A stretch of 64,000 nucleotides of DNA from Flaveria trinervia (lineage: Eukaryota; Streptophyta; Magnoliopsida; Asterales; Asteraceae), in assembly GCA_025506515.1 (NCBI GenBank), contig JACCIX010000734.1, forward strand, positions 97,963 to 161,962. Reading direction: 5' to 3'. Within the stretch, counting starts at the first letter, position 1. Each line of letters opens with the position of its first letter. Shown in pieces: positions 48,655 to 62,005 of the stretch. The notes beneath the pieces are model-generated. The model was given only the letters and a program-made list of their open reading frames with translations, did not search any database and was not told the DNA's origin. The translations under genes and the position numbers were made by a program.

Positions 48655-51600
48655 AATCCAAATGACAAGTCTTAGTATATAGAGTCCTTTATTACATCCC
48701 AAAACAATGATTCATGTTGTAAAGGATTAAGAACAACTCGTATTCACTCAATAAGAATCGAGAAACTGTTTACACTTACGAAACGAGTTTAATTCGATCT
48801 TACTAATGAAACTCAATGTGTAATAAATGAATTAGAAGTTAACTAAAACGACAAAAAGGTAATATTCTTATATTTCACGATCAATTTAGTAACTATGTAG
48901 TTATGCATCCAATTATTCGCGAAGGCTTACCAAAATACATTGAAATGAACCACAATACGAAAACGCTAAACATCAACAGTTCTTGCATGAATAGTTTTTG
49001 CTTTTGTTAACAACCTCCAAACCTATTTGGTTGAGATTCTCATGGCTTCTAAGCACAATCCTAAGTTATTTAGTTATATTCAAGCAAAATGATCACTGAA
49101 ATAACACTAAACAAGCACAAGTGTACCATTTGTATGTACTACTTAACCCAAAAAAAAATCAAACAAGAGACAACACAAATCAACCTTGAAATTGATCCTC
49201 TCCTCCTCAAGTCTTCTATTACACTCCACTACCATATTCAAACACTATTTCCCTACAAGTCCACTTGAATCAATCCAAATGACAAGTCTCAGTATATAGA
49301 GTCCTTTGTTACATCCCAAAACAATGATTCAGGTTTAAAGATTAACGAACAACTCGTATTCTCTCAATAAGAATGAGAAACAGTTAAGTTACGAAACGAG
49401 TCTAATTCGATCTTACTAATGAAACTCAATGTGTAATAAATGTATTAGAAGTTAACTAAGAAGACAAAAAGGTTATATATTCATATATTTCACATTCAAT
49501 TTAGTTACTATGTATTTATACCACCAATTATTCGCGAAGGTTTAACAAAATACATTGGAAATGAACCACAAATACGAAAATGCTAAACATCAACAATTCT
49601 TGCATGAATAGTTTTTGCTTTTGTTAACAACCTCCAAACCTATTTGGTTGAGATTCTCATGCCTTCTAAGCACAATCCTAAGTTTATTTAGTTATATTCA
49701 AGCAAAATGATCGCTGAAATAACACTAAACAACCACAAATATACCATTTGTATGTACTCCATAACCCAAAACAAAAATTAAACAAGAGACAACACAAATC
49801 AACCTTGAAATTGATCCTCTCCTCCTTAAAATTTTCTATTACACTCCACTACCATCTTCAAACACTATTTCCCTACAACTCCACTTGAATCAATCCAAAT
49901 GACAAATCTCGGTATATAGAGTCCTTTATTACATCCCAAAACCATGATTGCAGTTGTAAAGGTTTAAGGAACAACTCGTATTCACTCAATAAGAATCGAG
50001 AAACTGTTTACAGTTACGAAACGAGTCTAATTCAATCCTACTAATGAAACTCAATGTGTCATAAATGAATTAGAAGTTAACTAAAATGACAAAAAGGTAA
50101 TATATTCTTATATTTCACGATCAATTTAGTAACTACGTAGTTATGCATCCAATTATTCGCGAAGGCTTACCATAATACATTGAAAATGAACCACAAATGC
50201 GAAAACGCTAAACATCAACAGTTTTTGCATGAATAGTTTTTGCTATTGTTAACAACCTCCAAACCTATTTGGTTAAGATTCTCATGGCTTCTAAGCATAA
50301 TCCTAAGTTTATTTAGTTATATTCAAGCAAAATGATCACTAAAATAACACTAAACAAGCACAAATGTACCATTTGTATGTACTACTTAACCCAAAACAAA
50401 AATCAAACAAGAGACAACACTAATCAACCTTGAAATTGATCCTCTCCTCCTCAAACTCTTCTATTACACTCCACTACCATATTCAAACACTATTTCCCTA
50501 CAAGTCCACTTGAATCAATCCAAATGACAAGTCTCAGTATATAGAGCCTTTTATTACATCCCAAAACAATGATTCATGTTGTAAAGGATTAATGAACAAC
50601 TCGTATTCTCTCAATAAGAATTGAGAAACTGTTTAAAGTTACGAAACGAGTCTAATTCGATCTTACTAATGAAACTCAATGTGTAATAAATGTATTAGAA
50701 GTTAACTAAGACGACAAAAAGGTATATATTCATATATTTCACATTCAATTTCGTTCTATGTATTTATGCCTCCAATTATTCGCGAAGGTTTAACAAAATA
50801 CATTGGAAATGAACCACAAATACTAAAACGCTAAACATCAACAGTTCTTGCATGAATAGTTTTTGCTTTTGTTAACAACCTCCAACCTATTTGGTTGGAT
50901 TCTCATGGCTTCTAAGCACAATCCTAAGTTAATTTAGTTATATTCAAGCAAAATGATCGCTGAAATAACACTAAACAAGCACAAATATACATTTGTATGT
51001 ACTCCATAACCAAAACAAAAATCAATCAAGAGACAACACATCAACATTGAAATTGATCCTCTCCTCCTTAAACTCTTCTATTACACTCCACTACCATCTT
51101 CAAACACTATTTCCCTACAACTCCACTTGAATCAATCCAAATGACAAATCTCGGTAGTAGAGTCCTTTATTATATCCTAAAACAATGATTCCAGTTGTAA
51201 AGGATTAAGAACAACTCGTATTTACTCAATAAGAATCGATAAACTATTTACAGTTACGAAACAAATCTAATTCGGACTTACTAATGAAACTTAACGTGTG
51301 ATAAATGAATTTGAAGTTAACTAAAATGGCAAAAAGGTATATATTCTTATATTTCACGATCAGTGTAGTAACTACGTATTTATGCATCAATTATTCGCGA
51401 AGGCTTACCATAATACATTGAAATAACCACAAATGCGAAAACGCTAAACATCAACAGTTTTTGCATGAATAGTTTTTGCTATTGTTAACAACCTCCAAAC
51501 CTATTGGTTAAGATTCTCATGGCTTCTAAGCATAATCCTAAGTTTATTAGTTATATTCAAGCAAAATGATCACTAAAATAACACTAAACAAGCACAAATG

Positions 51601-52995
51601 TACCATTTGTATGTACTACTTAACCCAAAAACAAATCAAACAAGAGACAACACAATCAACCTTGAAATTGATCCTCTCCTCCTCAAACTCTCTTCCATTA
51701 CACTCCACTACCATATTCAACACTATTTCCCTACAAGTCCACTTGAATCAATCCAATGACAAGTCTCAGTATATAGAGCCTTTTATTAAATCCCAAAACA
51801 ATGATTCATGTTGTAAAGGATTAACGAACAACTCGTATTCTCTCAATAAGAATTGAGAAACTGTTTAAAGTTACGAAACGAGTTAATTCGATCTTACTAA
51901 TGAAACTCAATGTGTAATAAATGTATTAGAAGTTAACTAAGACGACAAAAAGGTTATATATTCATATATTTCACATTCAATTTAGTTTCTATGTATTTAT
52001 GCCTCCAATTATTCGCGAAGGTTTAACAAAATACATTGGAAATGAACCACAAATACTAAAACGCTAAACATCAACAGTTCTTGCATGAATAGTTTTTGCT
52101 TTTGTTAACAACCTCCAAACCTATTTGGTTGGGATTCTCATGGCTTCTAAGCACAATCCTAAGTTTATTTAGTTATATTCCAGCAAAATGATCGCTGAAA
52201 TAACACTAAACAAGCACAAATATACAATTTGTATGTACTCCATAACCCAAAACAAACAATCAAGAGACAACACAAATCAACATTGAATTGATCCTCTCCT
52301 CCTTAAACTCTTCTATTACACTCCACTACCATCTTCAAACACTATTTCCCTACAACTCCACTTCAATCAATCCAAATGACAAATCTCGGTATATAGAGTC
52401 CTTTATTATATCCTAAAACAATGATTCCAGTTGTAAAGGATTAAAGAACAACTCGTATTTACTCAATAAGAATCGAGAAACTATTTACAGTTACGAAACA
52501 AATCTAATTCGGACTTACTAATGAAACTTAACGTGTGATAAATGAATTTGAAGTTAACTAAAATGGAAAAAAGGTTATATATTCTTATATTTCACGATCA
52601 GTGTAGTAACTACGTATTTATGCATCCAATTATTCCCGAAGGCTTAACAAAATACATTGGAAATGAACCATAAATACGAAAACGCTAAACATCAACGGTT
52701 TTTGCATGAATAGTTTTTGCTTTTGTTAACAAACTCCAAACCTATTTGGTTGAGATTCTCATGCCTTCTAAGCATAATCCTAAGTTTATTTAGTTATATT
52801 CAAGCAAAATGATCTCTGAAATAACACTAAACAAGCACAAATGTACCATTTGTATGTACTCCATAACCCAAAACAAAAATCAAACAAGAGACAACACAAA
52901 TCTACCTTGAAATTGATCCTCTCCTCCTTAAACTCTTCTATTACACTCCACTACCATCTTCAAACACTATTTCCCTACAAGTCCACTTGAATCAA
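48655..52995. repeat. Seven-monomer higher-order block, copy 2
   Basis: Partner of 44300-48650. Monomer lengths here are slightly shorter because many A, T and C runs have lost one base, mostly between 48,200 and 51,800. Confidence 0.85.
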
Positions 52996-54555
52996 TCCAA
53001 ATGACAAGTCTTAGTATATAGAGTCCTTTATTACATCCCAAAACAATGATTCATGTTGTAAAGGATTAAGGAACAACTCGTATTCACTCAATAAGAATCG
53101 AGAAACTGTTTACAGTTACGAAACGAGTCTAATTCGATCTTACTAATGAAACTCAATGTGTAATAAATGAATTAGAAGTTAACTAAGTCGACAAAAAGGT
53201 TATATATTCATAAATTTCATGTTCAATATAGTAACTATGAATTTATGCCTCCAATTATTCACGAAGGTTTAACAAAATACATTGGAAATGAACCACAAAT
53301 ACGAAAACGCTAAACATCAACAGTTCTTGCATGAATAGTTTTTGCTTTTGTTAACAACCTCCAAACCTATTTGGTTGAGATTCTCATGGCTTCTAAGCAC
53401 AATCCTAAGTTTATTTAGTTATATTCAAGCAAAATGATCGCTGAAATAACACTAAACAAACACAAATATACAATTTGTATGTACTCCATAACCCAAAACA
53501 AAAATCAATCAAGAGACAACACAAATCAACATTGAAATTGATCCTCTCCTCCTTAAACTCTTCTATTACACTCCACTACTATCTTCAAACACTATTTCCC
53601 TACAACTCCACTTGAATCAATCCAAATGACAAATCTCGGTATATAGAGTCCTTTATTACATCCCAAAACAATGATTCCAGTTGTAAAGGATTAAAAAACA
53701 ATTCGTATTCACTCAATAAGAATCGAGAAACTGTTTATAGTTACGACACGAATCTAATTCGGACTTACTAATGAAACTTAATGTGTGATAAATGAATTAG
53801 AAGTTAACTAAAACGACAAAAAGATAATATATTCTTATATTTCACGATCAATTTAGTAACTACGTATATATGCATCCAATTATTCGCGAAGGCTTAACAA
53901 AATACATTGGAAATGAACCACAAATTGGAAAAGGCTAAACATCAACAGTTCTTGCATGAATAGTTTTTGCTTTTGTTAACAACCTCCAAACCTATTTGGT
54001 TGAGATTCTCATGCCTTCTAAGCACAATCTTAAGTTTATTTAGTTATATTCAAGCAAAATGATCGCTGAAATAACATAAACAAGCACAAATGTACCATTG
54101 TATGTACTCCATAACCCAAACAAAAATCAAACAAGAGAACACACAAATCAACCTTGAAATTGATCCTCTTTTCCTTAAACTCTTCTATTACACACCACTA
54201 CCATTTCAAACACTATTTCCTACAAGTCCACTTGAATCAATCCAAATGACAAGTCTCAGTATATAGAGTCCTTTATTACATCCCAAAATAATGGTCAGTA
54301 CATAAGGCTATGTTCAGGAATGACATAAGGTGATTGTGAGAAACTATGTAGTCAAGATGGAATTTGTTCCTCTTATTCGTTGAGAGCATAATGTCTAAGC
54401 CTAATTAAGTTAAATCACAAGGAATGATCATTCTGTGTCCTTGGATTAACATGACATCTGTAACAAAGGATTGATTGATTCACCTAAATCATTTCAAGTT
54501 GGATACTTGAAGGGGATGATGTTATTGAATGGATTTTAAGTCATGTGTATAAGGG

Positions 54556-54571
54556 TAGTAAACCGTTGTTA
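54556..54571 (+). other. Conserved 3' UTR hairpin 1, 54-kb remnant copy
   Basis: tagtaa-accg-ttgtta. Pairs as RNA through two G-U wobbles. Confidence 0.6.
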
Positions 54572-54624
54572 GGCGATATTACTGCTTGCATCAATCTTCT
54601 ATGAACCTTGTGCAAGTGGGAGAA

Positions 54625-55525
54625 TGTTGGATCTTCTATGCCCAAGGCACATACAAGATTGATGTGGTTAGTACATCATGATCCAAGTCGGGTCATACCC
54701 AATAACAAGTTTAGCAAACACCAATTAATATTTAATTGATGATATGAGCATGCAACTAAATATTTACACAATTTAGAAAATGGTTTTTCTAAATATGTTG
54801 CATATGAGATAGAACAACTTATAGGGATATTTTGTTCATGGAAATTATTTGTAATGTTATTTAAGTTAGTTAAATAACATCAAATAAAAATGGGTGTATT
54901 AGTTATACAAGTAAGAGGATTATTATATAACTAATAGGAGTGTTAGTTCAATAGAAGGGGTGTTTTAAAATGGGTGGGAAACCCATTTAAACAAAAAATT
55001 CGGCAGCCCACTTGTGGGGCATTCTTGTCATTTTGTGCCTTGAAAAATACACTCTTTATTATTGTATTGAGACTCCATCTCATTCATTCATCTCATACAT
55101 GCAAAAACCAAGAAACCCTTTTTCTCTCTACATTTTGAAGAAGAAAAACAATGCTGAAAAATCGTTTTTCAACAGCTCCTTGGTTCGATCTTTGGTGTCC
55201 AAATCCTAGCAAAAGAGTGTTACTTGCACTTGTGTATGCAAGCTTGAGGACATCTACCTTGGTGTTTTGGTATTCAAGAACATCATCATCTTCATCCAAA
55301 TCCACGATTTTGACAGCTTATGGAAGGTAGTTCCATTGTGTTGTTTTGGTTGTTTGTTTCATTTGATAGCTAGTTCAAACACATATATTCGATCCTATGT
55401 TCTTGGGTTTGTTCATATTAAGTTATAAACCTTAATTTCCAGATTATGAATCAATATATTAAGGCTTAAATCCGCTGCATTTTTCATGTTTAAACAACTT
55501 TGATAAAGGTCTAACAAACCCAACA
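54625..55525 (+). repeat. LTR of the 54-kb copia remnant
   Basis: 901 bp, starting tgttgg and ending ccaaca, a perfect 6-bp terminal inverted repeat. Contains gggtcataccc (about 54692-54702) and the U3 palindrome at 54771-54794 (atttagaaaa-tggt-ttttctaaat). Confidence 0.9.
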
Positions 55526-58323
55526 TTCTAAGCACAATCCTAAGTTTATTTAGTTATATTCAAACAAAATGATCGCTGAAATAACACTAAACAACCACAA
55601 ATATACCATTTTATGTACTCCATAACCCTAAACAAAAATTAAACAAGAGACAACACAAATCAACCTTGAAATTGATCCTCTCCTCCTTAAACTCTTCTAT
55701 TACACTCCACTACCATCTTCAAACACTATTTCCCTACAAGTCCACTTGAATCAATCCAAATGAGAAGTCTCAGTATATAAAGTCCTTTATTACATCCCAA
55801 AACAATGATTCATGTTGTAAAGGATTAAGGAACAACTTGTATTCACTCAATAAGAATCGAGAAACTGTTTACACTTACGAAACAAGTCTAATTCGATCTT
55901 TCTAATGAAACTCAATGTGTAATAAATGAATTAGAAGTTAACTAAGTCGACAAAAAGGTTACATATTCATATAATTCACGTTCAATTTAGTAACTATGTA
56001 TTTATGCCTCCAATTATTCGCGAAGGCTAAACAAAATACATTGTAAATAAACGACAAATACGAAAACGCTAAACATCAAAAGTTCTTGCATAAATAGTCT
56101 TTGCTTTTGTTAACAACCTCAAAACCTATTTGGTTGAGATTCTCATGGCTTCTAAGCACAATCCTAAGTTTATTTAGTTATATTCAAAAAAAAATGATCA
56201 CTGAAATCACACTATACAAGCACAAATGTACCATCTGTATGTACTCCTTAACCCAAAACAAAAATCAAACCAGAGACAACACAAATCAACCTTGAAATGA
56301 TCCTCTCCTCCTCAAACTCTTCTATTACACTACACTACCATCTTCAAACACTATTTCCCTACAAGGCCACTTGAATCAATCCAAATGGCAAGTCTTAGTA
56401 TATAGAGTCCTTTATTACATCCCAAAACAATGATTCATGTTGTAAAGGATTAAGGAACAACTTGTATTCACTCAATAAGAATCGAGAAACTGTTTACAGT
56501 TACGAAAAGAGTAGAATTTGATCTTACTAATGAAACTCAATGTGTAATAAATGAATTAGAAGTTAAATAAGTCGACAAAAAGGTTATATATTGATATATT
56601 TCACGTTCAATTTAGTAACTATGAATTTATGCCTCCAATTTTTCGTGAAGGCTTAACAAAATACATTGGAAATGAACCACAAATACGAAAACGCTAAACA
56701 TCAACAGTTCTTGCATGAATAGTTTTTGCTTTTGTTAACAACCTCAAAACCTATTTGGTTGAGATTCTCATGGCTTCTAAGCACAATCCTAAGTTTATTT
56801 AGTTATATTCAAACAAAATGATCACTGAAATCACACTATACAAGCACAAATGTACCATTTGTATGTACTCCTTAACCCAAAACAAATATCAAACCAGAGA
56901 CAACACAAATCAACCTTGGAATGATCCTCTCCTCCTCAAACTCTTCTATTACACTCCACTACCATCTTAAAACACTATTTCCCTACAGGTCCACTTGAAT
57001 CAATCCAAATAACAAGTCTTAGTATATAGAGTCCTTTATTACATCCCAAAACAATGATTCCAGTTGTAAAGGATTTAAAACAATTTGTATTCACTCAATA
57101 AGAATCGAGAAACTGTTTATAGTTACGACACGAATCTAATTCGGACTTACTAATGAAACTTAATGTGTAAATGAATTAGAAGTTAACTAAAACCAAAAAG
57201 ATAATATATTCTTATATTTCACGATCAATTTAGTAACTACGTATATATGCATCCAATTATTCGCGAAGGCTTAACAAAATACATTGGAAATGAACCACGA
57301 ATTGGAAAAAGCTAAACATCAACAGTTCTTGCATGAATAGTTTTTGCTTTTGTTAACAACCTCCAAACCTATTTGGTTGAGATTCTCATGCCTTCTAAGC
57401 ACAATCCTAAGTTTATTTAGTTATATTCAAACAAAATGATCGCTGAAATAACACTAAACAACCACAATATACCATTTGTATGTACTCCATAACCCAAAAC
57501 AAAAATCAAACAAGAGACACACAAAAACCTTGAAATTGATCCTCTCCTCCTTAAACTCTTCTATTACACTCCACTACCATCTTGAAACACTATTTCCCTA
57601 CAAGTCCACTTGAATCAATCCAAATGACAAGTCTCAGTATATAGAGTCCTTTATTACATCCCAAAACAATGATTCATGTAGTAAAGGATTAAGGAACAAC
57701 TTGTATTCACTCAATAAGAATCGAGAAACTGTTTACAATTACGAAACGAGTCTAATTCGATCGTTCTAATGAAACACAATGTGTAATAAATGAACTAGAA
57801 GTTAACTAAGTCGACAAAATTGTCATATATTCATATATTTCACGTTCAATTTAGTAACTATGTATTTATGCCTCCAATTATTCGCGAAGGCTAAACAAAA
57901 TACATTGTAAATAAACCACAAATACGAAAACGCTAAACATCAACGGTTCTTGCATGAATAGTCTTTGCTTTTGTTAACAACCTCAAAACCTATTTGGTTG
58001 AGATTCTCATGGCTTCTAAGCACTTATATTATTCCTTAAGTCCCATAGGTTTGATCCCTTAGAATTGGACTCGTTTTCTCATTGAGCGAAGGGTACGAAA
58101 TAAATCAGATTGATTAAATTAAAAAAATGATCACTGAAATCACACTATACAAGCACAAATGTACCATTTGTATGTACTCCTTAACCCAAAACAAAAATCA
58201 AACCAGAGACGACACAAATCAACCTTGAAATGATCCTCTCCTCCTCAAACTCTTCTATTACACTCCACTACCATCTTCAAACACTATTTCCCTACAAATC
58301 CACTTGAATCAATCCAAATGACA
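55526..58323. repeat. Satellite array B, third segment
   Basis: Monomer landmarks at about 55569, 56194, 56818, 57436 and 58127. The last spacing is 691 bp because of a foreign insert at 58024-58122. Several monomers share the variant actatacaagcac and ccagagacaacac with those at 21595, 24611 and 43489. The right edge is the junction with Copia-3. Confidence 0.93.
58024..58122. other. Foreign insert of about 98 bp in a satellite monomer, possibly plastid-derived
   Basis: Between agcac and aaaatgatc a monomer normally has about 30 bp (aatcctaagtttatt...). Here about 98 bp of unrelated sequence replaces it, including ggtttgatcccttagaattg and cattgagcgaagggtacg. It occurs nowhere else in the window. 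From memory it resembles angiosperm plastid non-coding sequence, perhaps a group II intron such as that of rps16, which would make it a nuclear plastid DNA fragment. That identity is a guess; the insert and replacement are seen directly. Confidence 0.5.
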
Positions 58324-61300
58324 TGATAACCCAACTGAAGGAACGTTCCAACAGCAAGCAAGGGTTGAGCGCTTCGAAACGGTTCGAGCACTCCATGCAT
58401 GTCATATGGACGACAACCAATCTGTTTCATCTTATGTACTTAAGATGAAAAGTCACATTGACCGCCTCGAGAGGCTAAATTGTCCCTCTCGAAGGAATTG
58501 GCCACGACAATGGCCTTACCAAGAAGTTCGAGACATTCGTGTTGAACTACAACATGAATGCATGGGACAAAAGCATTGGTGAGCTTCACTCAATGCTCAA
58601 AACGGCCGAGGCGGCCATGGGTAAAAGGGTTTTACCCGTTCTCACCATCAATGAAGGTGGGAACAACAAAAGGCCTCGTCCCGCACCCAAGGCAAAGGTT
58701 GGAAAGGGTAAGGGACCCGCTTGGGGAAAAGGAAAGGGGTGGCAAGGGTGCCACCCAACCACAGAGAAAAAGCAAAAGGTTGCTACTAACGACCCATGCT
58801 TCAAGTGTGGGGAGATTGGACATTGGGCAAGGAATTGTCCTGTCCATCTCCAAGAGTTGAAAGCAAAGAGGGATGCCGGGCAGACCTCAGGTACAATATA
58901 CATGATCCGTATTGATTTAAACATGATATCCTCTAACACATGGGTATTAGATACCGGATGTGGAACTCACATTTGCAATTTGTTGCAGGGGTTCAAAAGA
59001 AAGTAGCGACTTCAAGAAAGGGATGTAAGCCTCTACATGGGCAATGGGCTAAAGTTCAAGTTAAAGCCCGTGGTGACTACATCTTGAAACTTCCAAATGG
59101 TTTGGAAGTGATTTTGAACAATGTTTTGTATGCTCCTAGTTTGACTAGGAATATATCTCTGTAGCCCTGTTAAAACAATTTGGATATGTATTATCCTTTA
59201 TTGAAAATGATATTCATGTTTCTTTAAATGGTATGTTCTATTTTAAAGCCATTCCCATTAATGGTATTTATGAATTGGTCATGAAAATACTCTAAATAGC
59301 TCATTGTACCATACTAACACCAAGAAACTCAAGTTGGACTTGAGTGATACCTATCTTTGGCATTGTCGTCTTGGTCATATAAACAGAAACGTATACAAAC
59401 ACTTCAAAAGAATGGTCTTTTAAAAACAAATGAATATAATCATTTGATGTATGTGAATCTTGTTTACAAGGAAAGATGACTAAGGCACCCTTTAGTGGAA
59501 CTAATGAAAGGCAAAAGATTTATTAGGAATCATACATTCGGATGTATGTGGTCCTTTTAAGCCAATGACTAGGAATGGTGAAAGATACTTCATTACCTTT
59601 ACCGACGATTATAGTCGCTATGGGTATGTGTACTTATTAAGGCACAAAGATGAAGCTTTTGAAATGTTCAAATCTTCAAGAATGAAGTAGAAAATCAACT
59701 TAACAAGTCAATTAAAGTTCTCCGTACCGATAGAGGAGGTGAATACCTGAGTGATGCTTTTCAAGATCATCTTAGGAGTTGTGGGATTGTCTCACAACTC
59801 ACTCCACCTGGAACACCACAACATAATGGTGTGTCTGAGAGGAGGAATCGAACCTTATTGGATATGGTTCGATCTATGATGGCTAGAAGCACATTACCTC
59901 TATCATTTTGGGGTTTCGCTCTGCTCTCTGCGGCCCGTATTCTAAATATGGCCCCAACCAAAAAGGTGGAAAGGACACTTTTGAGATATGGCATGGAAGG
60001 GTTCCATCTCTATCATACTTAAGGGTCTGGGTTGTGAGGCTTATGTTAAGACTCCCACCCCAAACAAGTTAGAAGTCAGATCCACCAAGTGCATCTTTGT
60101 TGGATATCCTAGAGATTCTATGGGATTATTTTCTATGACCCACTGGAACAAAGGTGTTGCCAGAAAGGTGTTTGTAGAAGGGTGAGTTCTTAGAAGCAAA
60201 GTTTCTTATGGAAGGAACTAGCAGTAGAACAGTGGATCTTGAGGAGGATCAAGAACCACAACCCGATGCACATTTTGTTGAAACTAGCACTCAACATGAG
60301 GATGTTGAAGATGATCAAATGGTTGATCAATACACACAAAAAGTTCGCAGAAGTGGTAGAACTAGTAATCCACCTGAAAGATACGGATTTTTCATGGATG
60401 GATGCTATGTGGTAGATTCAGATGAACCAACCACATATCATGATGCAGTGTCCAATTCGGATTGTGACAAATGGCTCGAGGCCATGAGCGTTGAGATGCA
60501 ATCCATGCATGACAATCAAGTATGGGACTTGGTTGTTCCACCTCCTAACTCAAAAGTAGTTGGAAGCAAATGGGTTTTCAAGAAGAAAACCGATATGCAT
60601 GGAAACTTGGATACTTATAAAGCTAGACTTGTAGCAAAGGGTTTCACTCAAACTCAAGGGTTTGATTATGATGAAACCTTCTCACCTGTTGCGATGCTAA
60701 AGTCTATAAGAATATTGTTTGCCATAGCTGCTCATTATGATTATGAGATTTGGCAAATGGATGTCAAAACCGCTTTCCTAAATGGATATCTTGAGGAAGA
60801 TGTCTATATGGTTCAGCCTGAAGGTTTTGTCGATCCAAAACATTCTAATAAGTATGCAAGTTAAAGAAATCAATCAATGGATTGAAACAAGCATCGAGAA
60901 GCTGGAATCACCGTTTTGATGAGGAAGTAAAGAAATTTGGCTTCATCAAAAACGCTGATGAGGCTTGTGTGTAAAGAAGGCTAGTGGGAGCACAATAACT
61001 TTCCTAGTATTGTATGTTGATGACATACTACTATTTGGAAATGACATTCCAACCTTGGAAGGTGTAAAAACCTGGCTTGGAAGTTGTTTTTCCATTATGG
61101 ATCTTGGTGAAGCCGCCTATATTCTGGGAATAAAGATCTATAGGGATAGATCAAGGCGGTTGATTGGTTTGAATCAAAGTGCGTACATTGATAAGATCTT
61201 GAAAAGGTTCAAGATGGAAAACTCTAAGAAAGGTACCGTACCTATTCAAAGAGGAACAATATTGAGTACGACTCAATGTCCTAGCTCAAAGGATGAGCAA

Positions 61301-62005
61301 GATAAAATGAAGGAAATCCATACGCATCTCATGCTATTGGATCCATCATGTATGCGATGATATGCACTCGACCAGACGTGTCATGCGCCTTAAGCATGAC
61401 AAGTCGTTACCAGCAAATCCTGGAAGCAGTCATTGGATGGCTGTTAAGAACATACTTAAGTACCTAAGGAGGACAAGAGACATGTTCTTAATCTATGGAT
61501 CTGGTGATGAGGAACTCGTTGTAAAGGGTTACACGGATGCGAGTTTCCAAACCGATCGTGATGATTCTCGGTCGCAATCGGGATATATTTTCATTCTGAA
61601 TGGAGGAGCAGTCTCTTGGAAAAGCTCCAAACAGGATGTGGTGGCTCTATCAACTACAGAATCAAATACGTCGCCGCCTCATTGGCAGCTCAAGAAGCTG
61701 CATGGTTAAAGAAATTCATTGCCGATCTGGGGGTTGTCCCTTCCATTCAGGACCCCCTAGAGATCTTTTGTGACAACGAGGGTGCGATTGCTCAAATCAA
61801 GGAACCTCGTGCTCATCAAAAGACTAGGCACATTGAGCGGAGATTCAACTACATACGAGATGAAGTTGAAAAGGGAAAGATATGTATTCGCAAAGTTCAT
61901 ACAGATCAAAACATTGCGGATCCTCTCACGAAGCTCCTTGAAAAGGCAAAGCATGAAGGTCATACTTGTGCCATGGGACTTCGATATTCTAGTGATTGGA
62001 TTTGA
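58324..62005 (+). pseudogene. Copia-3 gag-pol remnant, N-terminus missing, frameshifted
   Basis: Gag begins mid-protein at about 58324. Visible: CCHC knuckle CFKCGEIGHWARNC (58797-58838) after a Gly/Lys-rich linker that differs from Copia-1 and Copia-2; protease DTG (about 58953); integrase with TDRGGEY (about 59727) and SERRNRT (about 59835); RT (about 60480-61200) with YVDD at 61013-61024; RNase H (about 61480-62005) with DNEGAIAQIK (about 61770) and stop TGA 62003-62005. The frame breaks many times, for example near 59005, 59160, 59280, 59380, 59510, 59670, 60000, 60130, 60855, 60975, 61340, 61420 and 61665. Protease to integrase is the most eroded part; 60208-60864 is the longest clean stretch. 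This copy is more decayed than Copia-2. Confidence 0.92.

Larger units (their letters stand above)
42449..54293. repeat. Satellite array B, middle segment
   Basis: About 19 monomers, continuing the monomer interrupted by Copia-2 (42449-42453 is the right target duplication). Landmarks atgatc at about 42864, 43489, 44107, 44732, 45357, 45976, 46601, 47226, 47850, 48470, 49089, 49707, 50332, 50953, 51566, 52188, 52809, 53434 and 54059, spacing 613-625 bp. Ends within a monomer at cccaaaataatg, where a truncated copia remnant begins. Confidence 0.95.
54294..55525 (+). mobile_element. 5'-truncated copia remnant: 3' UTR plus LTR
   Basis: 54294-54624 aligns with the copia 3' UTRs (gtcagtacataagg, gaatttgttcctcttattcg, gtgcaagtggga). 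It is followed by an LTR at 54625-55525. LTR subfamily matches Copia-3 (tgttggatctt). Everything 5' of the 3' UTR is gone. Satellite lies directly on the left, with a possible short overlap around aaataatgg. The satellite phase jumps across the insert: it leaves near cccaaaacaatg and resumes at ttctaagcac. Satellite was therefore lost or recombined together with the element's 5' end. Confidence 0.85.
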
